Shown piece after piece: positions 27,005 to 37,094 of a stretch of 64,000 nucleotides of DNA; position 1 is the first letter of the stretch; each line of letters opens with the position of its first letter. Origin of the DNA: Halobacillus salinus (lineage in GTDB: Bacteria > Bacillota > Bacilli > Bacillales > Halobacillaceae); assembly GCF_004684905.1 (NCBI RefSeq), contig NZ_SRJC01000001.1, positions 558,001-622,000 on the forward strand, written 5' to 3'. The notes under the pieces were generated by a model. That model made no database searches. It saw only the letters and a program-made list of their open reading frames with translations, and had not been told where the DNA came from. Made by a program: the position numbers and the translations under genes.

Positions 27005-27237
27005 TAAGCGTGCGTTGAAGGATTGCAGTAGAAGACAAATCCCTGTTACAGAGAGCTGACGGTGGTGCGAGTCAGTACATATTTGATTTTCGAAGTACGA
27101 TCTGGAGCGGATCTTCTGGTATGAATCAGAAGACGGCTTATTGGAGCCGTTATCGATACAAGTGGCGTGTAATGCGCAACAAGGGTGGTACCGCGAATAG
27201 ACCTCGTCCCTTTCCAGGGATGAGGTCTATTTTTTTA
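27005..27237 (+). promoter_or_regulatory. T-box riboswitch controlling tyrS
   Basis: Leader that senses uncharged tRNA. The T-box core AGGGTGGTACCGCG is at 27182-27195; its UGG pairs with the free tRNA 3' end. Stem I lies at about 27010-27120, with a candidate specifier UAC (Tyr) at 27096-27098 in GAAGTACGA. The antiterminator is exclusive with a terminator hairpin (27197-27210 pairs with 27218-27231, then T7). This fills most of the 400-base gap upstream of tyrS. Confidence 0.93.
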
Positions 27238-27261
27238 TCCCTTTTTCGGTAACGTATCTAA

Positions 27262-28551
<1,290 letters not shown>

Positions 28552-28555
28552 AGTG

Positions 28556-28586
28556 AAGCCCCAACCTATCGAGGTTGGGGCTTTTT
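28556..28586 (+). terminator. Terminator of tyrS
   Basis: 12-base-pair stem AAGCCCCAACCT / AGGTTGGGGCTT with ATCG loop and T run. Confidence 0.93.
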
Positions 28587-28660
28587 GGTATGCAATTCCT
28601 TAATTGCCATGTCGAATCCCTTAACATCCAACTCGACTGCATTATTTATGGATTTTTTCA

Positions 28661-28692
28661 CAAAAAAACCGCCGTAACAAAACGGCGGTTTT
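28661..28692 (-). terminator. Terminator of rpsD
   Basis: Stem AAAACCGCCGT / ACGGCGGTTTT; T run on the minus strand. Confidence 0.9.
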
Positions 28693-28703
28693 CCAATCCA
28701 TTA

Positions 28704-29306
28704 TTAACGAGAGTAGAATTCAACGATAAGAGCTTCGTTGATTTCAGAAGGAAGCTCAGAACGCTCAGGGAAACGAGAATACGTACCTTCACGCTTGTCT
28801 TCGTCGAATGTAAGGTATTCAGGAACGAAGTTGTTTACTTCGATCGCTTCTTCTACGACGTTAAGTTTTTGAGATTTTTCACGAAGGCTGATCGTTTGAC
28901 CAGGTGCTACGCGGTAAGATGGGATGTCAACGCGACCACCATCTACAGTTACGTGACCGTGAGTTACAAGCTGACGAGCTTGTGAACGAGTACGTGCAAG
29001 ACCTAGACGGTACACGATGTTGTCTAGACGAGACTCAAGAAGTACCATGAAGTTCTCACCGTGGATACCTTTCATGTTACCAGCTTGGTCGAATAGACGA
29101 CGGAATTGACGCTCAGTCAATCCATACATGAAACGAAGCTTCTGCTTCTCTTGAAGCTGAAGACCGAATTCAGATAGTTTTTTACGTTGGTTTGGACCGT
29201 GTTGTCCGGGAGCGTAAGGGCGTTTTTCTAGTTCCTTACCAGTTCCGCTTAAAGAAATACCATAACGACGTGATTTTTTCCAGGTTGGACCTGTATAACG
29301 TGCCAT
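28704..29306 (-). CDS. rpsD: 30S ribosomal protein S4
   Basis: 200-residue primary 16S rRNA-binding protein of the small subunit. It starts [16 protein letters not shown] and carries the S4 domain motif [29 protein letters not shown] (quoted in part; about residues 90-118). Start chosen at 29306 behind AGGAGG. No zinc-binding Cys residues near the N-terminus, so it is the C-minus form. Transcribed alone from a strong promoter through a long leader, which in B. subtilis is the site of autogenous repression by S4. Confidence 0.98.
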   Translation of the reverse strand: MARYTGPTWKKSRRYGISLSGTGKELEKRPYAPGQHGPNQRKKLSEFGLQLQEKQKLRFMYGLTERQFRRLFDQAGNMKGIHGENFMVLLESRLDNIVYRLGLARTRSQARQLVTHGHVTVDGGRVDIPSYRVAPGQTISLREKSQKLNVVEEAIEVNNFVPEYLTFDEDKREGTYSRFPERSELPSEINEALIVEFYSR

Positions 29307-29487
29307 AGGAATTTCCTCCTTTTTATTTTTATTTTGCATAAAATAAAAACCGTGTGTCCTTCTTCCGTTGCGCATTATGTTTTCATGCACCATCGCTCCA
29401 GCAGCAGAGAGTTACACGATGCACCTCGTATAGAGGAACAAAATACAGACAACGGCGGCTCACGTAGGCTGCCATTTATTTTACACA
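29307..29487 (-). promoter_or_regulatory. Long 5' leader of rpsD, probable S4 autoregulatory element
   Basis: About 180 transcribed bases between the predicted promoter and the rpsD start. No gene fits. In B. subtilis, S4 binds the rpsD leader to repress its own synthesis; I did not fold this RNA, so the call rests on length and context. Together with the promoters on each side this explains the gap 29307-29672. Confidence 0.6.
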
Positions 29488-29493
29488 ACGAAT

Positions 29494-29523
29494 ATTATAT
29501 AGTTTCTTCGGTGCAGAAGTCAA
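29494..29523 (-). promoter_or_regulatory. Strong sigma-A promoter of rpsD
   Basis: On the minus strand: TTGACT (29523-29518), 18-base spacer, TATAAT (29499-29494). Confidence 0.88.
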
Positions 29524-29624
29524 GGGTGATACGAAAATCCTTTATCTATTCTTCATCATTTATTGGGTGGAGAAGAAAAAATGCAAAATTTACATGCTTA
29601 ATCTCGTTTCAAGGTGGAAAGTAG

Positions 29625-29633
29625 TGGTACAAT
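29625..29633 (+). promoter_or_regulatory. Extended -10 promoter of the GAF-GGDEF gene
   Basis: TGGTACAAT, an extended -10 element (TGn-TACAAT), about 40 bases before the start. Confidence 0.6.
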
Positions 29634-29672
29634 AGACTCAAATGAAGAAGTGAAGATAGAAAGGTGAGATGA

Positions 29673-31550
29673 TTGGTCATGCAGCTACATAGTAAACAAA
29701 CCTTACAGCACCTTCAGTCCAGGATTTTTGAATTACTAATGAAGGATGAAACGTATACCTTTGAAAAGTTCATTGACTTACTCTCCCTGGAAATTCGAGA
29801 CTTTCTTCAAGTCGATCACTGCGGGGTATATTTATTAGACGAATGGGAAAGTGCCTTTCGTTTAAGAAATACCTACTCCTTAGAAGATGACCATTGGACG
29901 AGATATTATAGAAGCGATGAAATTTCACATCAGGGTCCAACCATACTTTACAATGGGTATGCCGTCAATCCAATAGCTGATCGCAACCAACAGTATGGTC
30001 AATTCTTCTATATCCCGTTATTAAATGAATCTTATTTGCACGGATTTTTTATCATTCCATTGCATCATATGGAAGAAAGGGATCAAGACTTATTAGAACT
30101 AATTAGATTAGAAATTAAGAGAGCGATAAAGAAAGTCCGTACAGTATTTGCATCTATAGAACAGAAAGAAAAATACGAATTGTTATATCAAGGGACGTCA
30201 GATTTCCACGCTTCCAATCACACCGATGATGTCCTCCAAGAGGTCATTCGGACAATACAGAGGATCTATCCTCAATTTGATTATTACTTATTACTGTCAC
30301 AAGATTATACAACGCGTCCAGACTTGCCGATCAAGAACTTATCATATGATCCTGAAAAAGCATCTCAGGCTAGCGCTAAGGCCTATTTGATGGGGGAATT
30401 GCAAGTAGAGAACGTCACGGAGAACAATCAATCAACTTTATATGCTCCATTGCGAGGAAAGCAGGGTGTTTACGGGGTGCTCCAAGTGGTATCGAAAACG
30501 CTTCTTCATTTCCCCAAATCCCATATCGACTTCTTTGATCTCTTGGCACAGGACGCCGGGAATGCTCTGGAAAATGCCCAGCTGTACCAACAATCAAGAA
30601 GTTTGAACAATGACTTGCAGCTTATCAACTCCAGTTCTAAACAATTGAATTCCACAATGAGATTGTCAGATAAGATTTCCTATATGGCAGAGCAGATCGA
30701 CCAGTCGTTCGGGGCTGATGAAGTAGGGTTCATTTTGTTTAAAGACGAGAAACACGAATCATTTGATATTTTAGAAGGAAGTTCCTTGTTTTTTGATTCG
30801 GGAGATTGCCATTCTTTTATATCCTGTGTCGATAAGCTGTTTGTAAAGAATGATGAAGCTGTCTTCATTGGTGACCTTTCTACACGTTGGGATCACTCTT
30901 GTCCTTATAAGTCTTTGATGGCTGTTCCGATGACGGACCATGAGTATTTAGATGGTCTTGCAATTGTTGTACATCGGGATCCCTACTATTTCAGCTTTGA
31001 GTCTTTCAAGTTACTTCAATCTCTGGTGCATCATTCTACACTTGCTTTCGCAAACTCTATGCTGCATGAGGAACTGGAGAAGACAATCATCACAGACTAC
31101 TTGACGAAGCTGCATTCCAGAAATTATTTAGATGAGCAAGTAGAAGAGTATTTGCTCGAAGATAACAAAGGACACTTTTTATTATTTGATATCGATAATT
31201 TCAAGAGGGTCAATGACTCTTATGGTCACCAAATCGGGGATGATGTCATTTGCCAGGTTGCAGAGATCATGAAGCGGTCCATTGCTCCTTCCGGGCTTAG
31301 TGCTAGATGGGGAGGAGAGGAGCTTGCGGTCTATTTAAGAAATATTTCAGAAAAAGACGCTTACCGAATAGCAGACAACATTCGCGCGGATGTTTCTGCC
31401 TCTACTAATCCTTCGGTTACAGTTTCGTGCGGTTTGGCTTCTTGGGATGCATTCGCGAGAACCGACGTCAAACAAGTGGTGAAAGACGCGGATCAAGCTC
31501 TCTATATTGCCAAGGAATACGGTAAAAACCGGATTATCGTATCTCCATAA
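29673..31550 (+). CDS. dgcP: GAF-domain diguanylate cyclase (DgcP/YtrP type)
   Basis: 625-residue soluble signalling protein. Two or three GAF-like sensor regions fill residues 1-460, then a GGDEF domain (about 465-625) that makes cyclic di-GMP from GTP. The active motif reads GGEEL (547-551), and FDIDNFKRVNDSYGHQIGDD carries the metal-binding Asp residues. The inhibitory I-site RxxD is not kept: the corresponding residues are RSIA (535-538). TTG at 29673 is five bases from GGTGA; an ATG six bases later is possible. In B. subtilis dgcP also neighbours rpsD. Confidence 0.9.
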   Translation: MVMQLHSKQTLQHLQSRIFELLMKDETYTFEKFIDLLSLEIRDFLQVDHCGVYLLDEWESAFRLRNTYSLEDDHWTRYYRSDEISHQGPTILYNGYAVNPIADRNQQYGQFFYIPLLNESYLHGFFIIPLHHMEERDQDLLELIRLEIKRAIKKVRTVFASIEQKEKYELLYQGTSDFHASNHTDDVLQEVIRTIQRIYPQFDYYLLLSQDYTTRPDLPIKNLSYDPEKASQASAKAYLMGELQVENVTENNQSTLYAPLRGKQGVYGVLQVVSKTLLHFPKSHIDFFDLLAQDAGNALENAQLYQQSRSLNNDLQLINSSSKQLNSTMRLSDKISYMAEQIDQSFGADEVGFILFKDEKHESFDILEGSSLFFDSGDCHSFISCVDKLFVKNDEAVFIGDLSTRWDHSCPYKSLMAVPMTDHEYLDGLAIVVHRDPYYFSFESFKLLQSLVHHSTLAFANSMLHEELEKTIITDYLTKLHSRNYLDEQVEEYLLEDNKGHFLLFDIDNFKRVNDSYGHQIGDDVICQVAEIMKRSIAPSGLSARWGGEELAVYLRNISEKDAYRIADNIRADVSASTNPSVTVSCGLASWDAFARTDVKQVVKDADQALYIAKEYGKNRIIVSP

Positions 31551-31553
31551 AAA

Positions 31554-31590
31554 AAGCTCTCTACCTTATGGTTAGGTAGAGAGCTTTGTC
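31554..31590. terminator. Bidirectional terminator between dgcP and the methionine sulfoxide reductase gene
   Basis: 14-base-pair stem AAAGCTCTCTACCT / AGGTAGAGAGCTTT; A and T runs on the flanks. Confidence 0.9.
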
Positions 31591-31592
31591 GA

Positions 31593-32072
31593 TTACAAGT
31601 AGCTTTCAATTGTTTTGACGAAACGGTCCAAATAAGATTCGTCTTCTTCATCAAAGCGATCCGTAGAGGGACTGTCGATGTCCAGTACACCATAGATTTC
31701 ACCGTTTTTATAAATGGGAACGACAATCTCTGATCGGGATGCAGCATCACAGGCGATGTGACCAGGAAATGCATGTACATCCGCAACTCGCTGTGTTTTT
31801 CCTTCTGAAACAGCTGTGCCGCAAACCCCTTTACCAGATGGGATGCGTACACATGCAGGAAGACCTTGGAATGGTCCGAGCACAAGTTGTTCTTCTTTCC
31901 ATAGATAAAACCCTACCCAGTTGACATCGTCCAAGAACTGGTTCAGAAGAGAAGAGGCGTTGGATAGGTTTGCGATATTGTCAGGTTCGTCCTCGATCAA
32001 CGCCTTTAATTGTTTAAGTAGAAGTTCATAGTTATCTTGCTTCGTGCCTGTGTAAGCACTTGATTGAAACAT
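31593..32072 (-). CDS. msrC: Free methionine-(R)-sulfoxide reductase (GAF type)
   Basis: 159-residue GAF-domain enzyme that reduces free methionine-R-sulfoxide (YtsP in B. subtilis). The three catalytic Cys are present: Cys74 (LPACVRIPSG), Cys84 (GKGVCGTA) and Cys108 (HIACDAASRSE). The last stretch, IYGVLDIDSP, is also typical. Start at 32072 is preferred over an ATG six bases upstream, because GGAGG is seven bases away. It is divergent from refZ. Confidence 0.94.
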   Translation of the reverse strand: MFQSSAYTGTKQDNYELLLKQLKALIEDEPDNIANLSNASSLLNQFLDDVNWVGFYLWKEEQLVLGPFQGLPACVRIPSGKGVCGTAVSEGKTQRVADVHAFPGHIACDAASRSEIVVPIYKNGEIYGVLDIDSPSTDRFDEEDESYLDRFVKTIESYL

Positions 32073-32127
32073 GTTCATTCCTCCCCATATTGAAAATCAT
32101 GTCGTGATTTGGTGAACGATTACTTGC

Positions 32128-32153
32128 AGGAAATTCCCCTTTTACAAAGAACT
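32128..32153 (+). promoter_or_regulatory. Predicted sigma-H promoter of refZ
   Basis: AGGAAAT (32128-32134), 14-base spacer, GAACT (32149-32153), near the sigma-H consensus AGGAWWT-N12-14-RGAAT. refZ is sigma-H controlled at the onset of sporulation in B. subtilis. Confidence 0.65.
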
Positions 32154-32175
32154 ATTCCCTTGAGGGGGAAAAATA

Positions 32176-32778
32176 ATGAACCGACAGAATGATACACGTA
32201 ATAAGGTGCTCGATGTAGCGTGCCGTCTTTTTTACAGCCAAGGTTTCAACGGGACCTCCGTTCGGGACATTGCTCATTCAGCCAATGTAAACGTGTCTTT
32301 GATTCATTACTATTTCAAAAGTAAACAAGGGTTATTCGAATCGTTAGCTGTCAATTACTTTGAACCTTATTTAGAAATCCTGGAACAAGAAGCAGTCTCA
32401 GAATTCCAGCAGGATGTAGAATCCTTATTGAAAAAAATTCTACATTATAAACAAACGCATTATCAACTATCATGTTTGGTCTATAGAGAGCTTTCCCTCA
32501 ATACGGTCTTTGCCCGGGAGATGCTCGTCACATATATTGCGAAAGAAAACCATTTGTTTAATATGATTCTCTTTAATAAACGGTCTAAAGTAGAAGTAAC
32601 CTTCCGAGAAAAGCTTTGCCTACTGCAATTAAAAGGGTTATTGAATGCCCCTTTCATGATGCCTCATGAGTGTAAGGACCCCTTCATTACAGAAGCATCT
32701 ATCGACCACTTCGTTGAAGTATACAGCGAGTTAATGATGGAGCAGAAAACGGTCCAATACTTGAGTGCTAACTCTTAA
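32176..32778 (+). CDS. refZ: RefZ, TetR-family regulator of FtsZ positioning at sporulation
   Basis: 200-residue TetR-type DNA-binding protein. The helix-turn-helix is GTSVRDIAHSANVNVSLIHYYF (quoted region about residues 26-47; core SANVNVSLIHYYF). In B. subtilis RefZ (YttP) binds palindromes near the chromosome arms and inhibits FtsZ assembly so that the polar septum captures the right DNA segment. The neighbourhood (dgcP, msr, hisJ, ezrA) is the same as in B. subtilis, supporting the name. The coding end overlaps hisJ by 11 bases. Confidence 0.88.
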   Translation: MNRQNDTRNKVLDVACRLFYSQGFNGTSVRDIAHSANVNVSLIHYYFKSKQGLFESLAVNYFEPYLEILEQEAVSEFQQDVESLLKKILHYKQTHYQLSCLVYRELSLNTVFAREMLVTYIAKENHLFNMILFNKRSKVEVTFREKLCLLQLKGLLNAPFMMPHECKDPFITEASIDHFVEVYSELMMEQKTVQYLSANS

Positions 32779-33571
32779 AGAATTTTGAGGATAGCTTATC
32801 ATACCCTTGCTTTATACCCAGGGAATGGTGTGCATCCGAACCATATACTAAAGGAATCTCCATTGCGATCGCGTGCTCGGCAATAGATTTTGTCGGGTAT
32901 GTTTCGTTGCAATGGGGTTTTTTTGTTCCTGCGCCGTTATAATCTAGTTCCATTCCATGGTGTTTCGCTGCTTGAAGTACTTGTGTAGCAAGCCTCTCCC
33001 AGTTCGGAGGTGACGGATAAAGCTCATGAAACTTCCTTATTAACGTCATGTGCCCAATTCTATTCGGCTTAAAAGGACCAAGGTCACACTGAATGGATGA
33101 GGTGACGTGGTCAAAATAAGCATTATATATTCTATCGATAGAACCGAAATCTTCTGTCGCTTCTTGAAACATGGAAGGGCTGAAATCGAGACAATACCAA
33201 GCTTTATTCCCTTCTAAAAAATGAACAGAGAGAATCCCGTCATCGAGATAGGGTCCATAGTCATCGAGAAAGTGCTTCGTCTCGTTCTCATAACCTCTGA
33301 TATAATCCACTTCGAAACCTATCAAGATGGATAGGTCTTTTTTATATTCCTTCTTCAACTCTTGAAGGTCGGATATATATTGATCTACATCCCGTATATC
33401 CATGGCGCTATCCTTATCAGGAACCGGGTCTTGAAACGATTCAGGTAAAGGTGCGTGTTCTGTGAAGGTCATGCTCTTATAACCAGATGAAATCGCTTGT
33501 TCAATATAGGATTTAAATACGTCTTTGCTTCCGTGAGGGCAGTAAGGCGTATGGATGTGACCATCTTTCAT
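32768..33571 (-). CDS. hisJ: Histidinol-phosphatase, PHP family
   Basis: 267-residue metal-dependent phosphatase for the eighth step of histidine synthesis. PHP motifs are HIHTPYCPHG (5-14), FTEHAPLPESF, GFEVDYI and GSDAHH near the C-terminus. The start at 33571 places the metal-binding motif at the N-terminus and has AAAGGAA about ten bases upstream. It is unlinked to other his genes, as in B. subtilis. It converges on refZ with an 11-base overlap and no separate terminator. Confidence 0.92.
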   Translation of the reverse strand: MKDGHIHTPYCPHGSKDVFKSYIEQAISSGYKSMTFTEHAPLPESFQDPVPDKDSAMDIRDVDQYISDLQELKKEYKKDLSILIGFEVDYIRGYENETKHFLDDYGPYLDDGILSVHFLEGNKAWYCLDFSPSMFQEATEDFGSIDRIYNAYFDHVTSSIQCDLGPFKPNRIGHMTLIRKFHELYPSPPNWERLATQVLQAAKHHGMELDYNGAGTKKPHCNETYPTKSIAEHAIAMEIPLVYGSDAHHSLGIKQGYDKLSSKFFKS

Positions 33572-33731
33572 GAGCGGATATTCCTTTCTATTGCAAGTAT
33601 TTGTCAATCGATTGATAAATTTGAAATAATTTAGCCAAAATTGCTAATTACATGGTATCATAATAAGCAACTAATCAATAAATTCAGTGCAGTTCCAACC
33701 GTTGGGCGTGTATCTTGTTAGGAGGATAATT

Positions 33732-35423
33732 ATGAAGTACGTCGTTGGGGGTATCTTATTACTTATCGTACTGTTCATCGTAGGTCTGATTTGGAGAAAG
33801 AAGATATACGATGAGGTGGATCGCCTCGAAAGCTGGAAGATGGACATTATGAACAGAAGGGTCACGGATGAATTGTCAAAAGTGAAGAATTTGAACCTTT
33901 CCGGTGAAACACAGGAGAAGTTTGAGGCATGGAGAGGGAAATGGGATCAAATTTTGACGAAAGATCTGCCGGAGCTTGAAGAAGATCTATTCGATGCAGA
34001 GGAAGCAGCGGACAAGTATCAATTCAAACGTGTGAAGAAAGTCATCCGTCACACGGAAGAAAAGCTGGAAGCAATTGAAGGTAATATTGCATCTATGTAC
34101 GAAGAGCTGGATATGCTGTTGAACTCTGAGCAACATAGCCGGGAACAAATGGATGCCATTGGGCCTGAGCTGAAGGAGCTATCGAAGACTCTGGTAGAAG
34201 ACAGGTACTTGTACGGCGAGGCAGTTCATGTATTCGAACGTCAAATTGTGGAACTTGAGACGAAGTTTGATGACTACGAAAGCCTTGTCGCTCAAGGGGA
34301 CTATATTGAAGCTGATGAACTGGCACAAGAGACGAGAGAAAAGGTAACTCAGCTGAAGGCGGAAATCGAGCAATTCCCCGAGTTACTTAAGAAGTCCCAC
34401 GCGGAACTCCCGGAACAGCTCAGAGAGTTATCAGCTGGTTTGGATGAGATGAAAGAAGAAGGGTATCGAGTATCCCACTTCAGCTTCCAACCTGAGATAC
34501 ATAAATTCGAGCGTTCTTTGAGAGAAATCGTTGCAAGACTTCAACAAGCGGACCAGAGCGATGTGGCCAGAGAACTGGAAGAAATGGAAACACGCGTGCA
34601 AGAAATGTATGTATTGTTGGAGAAGGAAGCAGTTGCACACAATTACGTAGATAAACAGTATGAACCTTTGAAAGCTCAGTTGGATGAGCTGGATTATGTT
34701 TTGCGACAGACTGAGAAGGAAATAGAAGAGATACAACATTCTTATCATTTAGATGATGAAGATATTGAGATGTATCGTAGTTTGAAAGCTTGGTATAACC
34801 AACTCAGTGGTAGATTGTTCAACCTGAATGAAAAGAGAGAGAACAGCAACGCTTCTTTCGTTGAACTGAGGAAAGAACTGGAAGATGCGCAAGAACAATT
34901 GAAGGAACTTGAAGAGAAACAAGAATCTTTCAGTGAGAATGTACAGGCTCTAAGGAAAGATGAAAGGGCTGCAAAAGACAAGCTTAGCGAAATGGAGCAG
35001 CTTCTGATCGATACGCATAGACGATTGAAGCGCAGTAATCTCCCGGGTATTCCGGAAGAGCTTTACAAAGCGATGCAGGACGCTGGGGCGAAGCTTGATT
35101 ATGTCTTCCAATGTCTGGATCAACAACCGCTTGATATGCACGATGTAGCCGAGAAATTGGAAGAGGCTGTGCAATTGACAGAAGAGTTGAACCAATCGGC
35201 TAACGAGACGTTGGAATTGGCAGAACGCTCAGAGCGAATTATCCAATACGCCAATCGTTACAGAAGTCAAAACCCGTTGCTAGCAGCGAAGTTGTTAGAG
35301 GCAGAATCAGCATTCAGGGAATGCCATTACCAGGAAGCGTTAGAGCTTGCAACTGAGGGTTTGAATGAAGTGGACCCACAAGCTGTTTCTCGTTTGGAAA
35401 ATAAGGAGCGTGTACTCGCTTAG
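33732..35423 (+). CDS. ezrA: Septation ring formation regulator EzrA
   Basis: 563-residue membrane-anchored cell division protein. One N-terminal membrane segment (about 3-22, with the N-terminus outside) is followed by more than 500 residues of spectrin-like coiled coil rich in Glu, Lys, Leu and Gln. EzrA binds FtsZ, limits Z-ring assembly and recruits PBP1. AGGAGG lies six bases before ATG. Length equals that of B. subtilis EzrA within one or two residues. A small membrane-protein gene follows after ten bases. Confidence 0.96.
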   Translation: MKYVVGGILLLIVLFIVGLIWRKKIYDEVDRLESWKMDIMNRRVTDELSKVKNLNLSGETQEKFEAWRGKWDQILTKDLPELEEDLFDAEEAADKYQFKRVKKVIRHTEEKLEAIEGNIASMYEELDMLLNSEQHSREQMDAIGPELKELSKTLVEDRYLYGEAVHVFERQIVELETKFDDYESLVAQGDYIEADELAQETREKVTQLKAEIEQFPELLKKSHAELPEQLRELSAGLDEMKEEGYRVSHFSFQPEIHKFERSLREIVARLQQADQSDVARELEEMETRVQEMYVLLEKEAVAHNYVDKQYEPLKAQLDELDYVLRQTEKEIEEIQHSYHLDDEDIEMYRSLKAWYNQLSGRLFNLNEKRENSNASFVELRKELEDAQEQLKELEEKQESFSENVQALRKDERAAKDKLSEMEQLLIDTHRRLKRSNLPGIPEELYKAMQDAGAKLDYVFQCLDQQPLDMHDVAEKLEEAVQLTEELNQSANETLELAERSERIIQYANRYRSQNPLLAAKLLEAESAFRECHYQEALELATEGLNEVDPQAVSRLENKERVLA

Positions 35424-35433
35424 GAGTGTTAGG

Positions 35434-35781
35434 ATGAAGAAATGGGGACTCATTAGTCTGGCTGCGTTCACGATTCTATTATGGGCAGCGGTGATCGGTT
35501 TTTATGTACACACCCCCAAACCGACTCAATTAGCTGAAACGCATAGCTCATCACTAGAGCCTTCCCATTACGATAAATCGATCACGGACGATCAAATTGC
35601 CTCTCACTTTTTAAATGATACGACAGGCGGAGCCATACATGAAAACAAAGCCGAAACCATCTTTGGAGAACAAGTCATTACTCAGAATTGGGTAAATGAC
35701 GTTAGTGAAGATGGAAAGCTCAGTATCGATACTGTTCTTGATTCATTGAACTTGAATGAAGATACAGCAGATAACAGTTGA
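35434..35781 (+). CDS. Unrecognised 115-residue membrane-anchored or secreted protein
   Basis: Starts ten bases after ezrA with its own AGGAG, so probably co-transcribed. Residues 1-4 are basic (MKKW), 5-25 form a hydrophobic segment, and the rest is hydrophilic and acidic with Asp, Glu, Asn, Ser and Thr. No signal peptidase II box (the segment has no Cys), so either an uncleaved anchor or a signal peptide. I recognise no family. Its position suggests an envelope or division-related role; this is inference only. Confidence 0.75.
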   Translation: MKKWGLISLAAFTILLWAAVIGFYVHTPKPTQLAETHSSSLEPSHYDKSITDDQIASHFLNDTTGGAIHENKAETIFGEQVITQNWVNDVSEDGKLSIDTVLDSLNLNEDTADNS

Positions 35782-35795
35782 TCATTTTGAGAATG

Positions 35796-35827
35796 AAAGC
35801 CACTTACCTTCTTGGTGAGTGGCTTTT
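35796..35827 (+). terminator. Terminator of ezrA and the small gene
   Basis: Stem AAAGCCACTTACC / GGTGAGTGGCTTT with one G-T pair, then TT. Confidence 0.8.
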
Positions 35828-35949
35828 CGGTTTGTAGAAGGAGTGTAGTTTCAAGTCCGCTTAGCTACCTGGGGCATAGGATATTTATTTATCTGTCATG
35901 TTATGATAATATTATGGATTGGAATTTAAAGAAAAGGAGCACAAAGCTC

Positions 35950-37092
35950 ATGATTTATTTAGATAATAGTGCTACGACACACCCTCGTCCAGAAGTTCTT
36001 GAAAGTTATAAAAAAGTGGCGGACCTTTACTATGCCAATCCTTCTTCCGTTCACCGGCTTGGAAGTGAAGTAGAGCGTTTGCTGCAACAGTCCAGAAGTC
36101 AAGCGGCAGAATGGTTTGGTGTCCAGTCAAAGGATGTCATTTTCACATCTGGTGGGACAGAAGGGAATAATATGGCGATTAAAGGTATCGCTCTCATGCA
36201 CCAATCGAGAGGAAAGCATATGATAACCTCTCAAGTAGAGCATCCGTCTGTGATAGAGGCGTATCGCGCTATGGAGTCTTTGGGTTTTGATGTGACGTAT
36301 CTTCCGGTAGATTCAAGTGGCCGGGTCAACCCTGATGATGTGGCCCAAGCCATGCGGGAAGATACTATCCTTGTCAGTGTGATGTCAGTGAATAATGAAT
36401 TGGGTACGATACAGCCTATTCAAGAAATTGGACAAGTTGTTGAACAATATCCGAAAGCATTCTTTCACGTCGATCACGTGCAGGGGCTTGGAAAAATCAA
36501 TCTCTCAATTCGGGATTGTCATATAGATATGTGCACGGTTTCTGGCCATAAGATTCATGGATTAAAAGGGACAGGTGCACTAATCATACAGAATCATGTT
36601 TCGTTGTTCCCTCTTCTTCACGGAGGAAGTCAAGAGCAAGAAACAAGGGCAGGCACAGAAAATCTGCCTGGAAATGTGGCTTTTGTTAAAGCTTTGCGTT
36701 TCTTGATGCAGGACAACGATGCCAAACGTAACCATTTGGAAGAAATGCGGCAATATCTATGGGAGCGAATGGAGGATATAGAGCAAGTGGTAATTAATTC
36801 TCCAAAAGAAGGTGCTCCTCACATATTGAACGTATCGATTCCTGGTTACAAGCCGGAAGTCGTGATTCATGCACTAGGACAAGAAGACATTTTCATTTCG
36901 ACGAAGTCTGCCTGCTCCTCAAAGCAGCCGGATGTCAGTTCTGTCCTGAGCGCATGTAATCTTGATAGAGATAGGACGACTTCTGCTTTAAGAATAAGCT
37001 TGTCTTATCAGAATACCAAAGAAGAATTAGCTGTATTTGTGAAGACATTAAGGAAGACAATAGAACAACTACACGCGACAATGGGGAGGTAA
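35950..37092 (+). CDS. nifZ: Cysteine desulfurase dedicated to ThiI (NifZ/IscS type)
   Basis: 380-residue PLP enzyme that takes sulfur from cysteine. PLP Lys201 is in SGHKIHGLKGTG and the persulfide Cys322 is in STKSACSSKQ. The start at 35950 follows AAAAGGAG by about ten bases; the long in-frame upstream part has no suitable site. thiI begins two bases after its stop, as in B. subtilis, where NifZ supplies sulfur to ThiI for 4-thiouridine in tRNA. Confidence 0.93.
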   Translation: MIYLDNSATTHPRPEVLESYKKVADLYYANPSSVHRLGSEVERLLQQSRSQAAEWFGVQSKDVIFTSGGTEGNNMAIKGIALMHQSRGKHMITSQVEHPSVIEAYRAMESLGFDVTYLPVDSSGRVNPDDVAQAMREDTILVSVMSVNNELGTIQPIQEIGQVVEQYPKAFFHVDHVQGLGKINLSIRDCHIDMCTVSGHKIHGLKGTGALIIQNHVSLFPLLHGGSQEQETRAGTENLPGNVAFVKALRFLMQDNDAKRNHLEEMRQYLWERMEDIEQVVINSPKEGAPHILNVSIPGYKPEVVIHALGQEDIFISTKSACSSKQPDVSSVLSACNLDRDRTTSALRISLSYQNTKEELAVFVKTLRKTIEQLHATMGR

Positions 37093-37094
37093 CC

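Noticed and set aside
27005-27237. tRNA-like or attachment site in the gap before tyrS
   Set aside because: The AGGGTGGTACCGCG core and terminator identify it as a T-box leader, not a tRNA or integration site.
33600-33615. Palindrome TCAATCGATTGA between hisJ and ezrA
   Set aside because: Short and AT-rich with no linked regulator or clear promoter geometry; could be chance.
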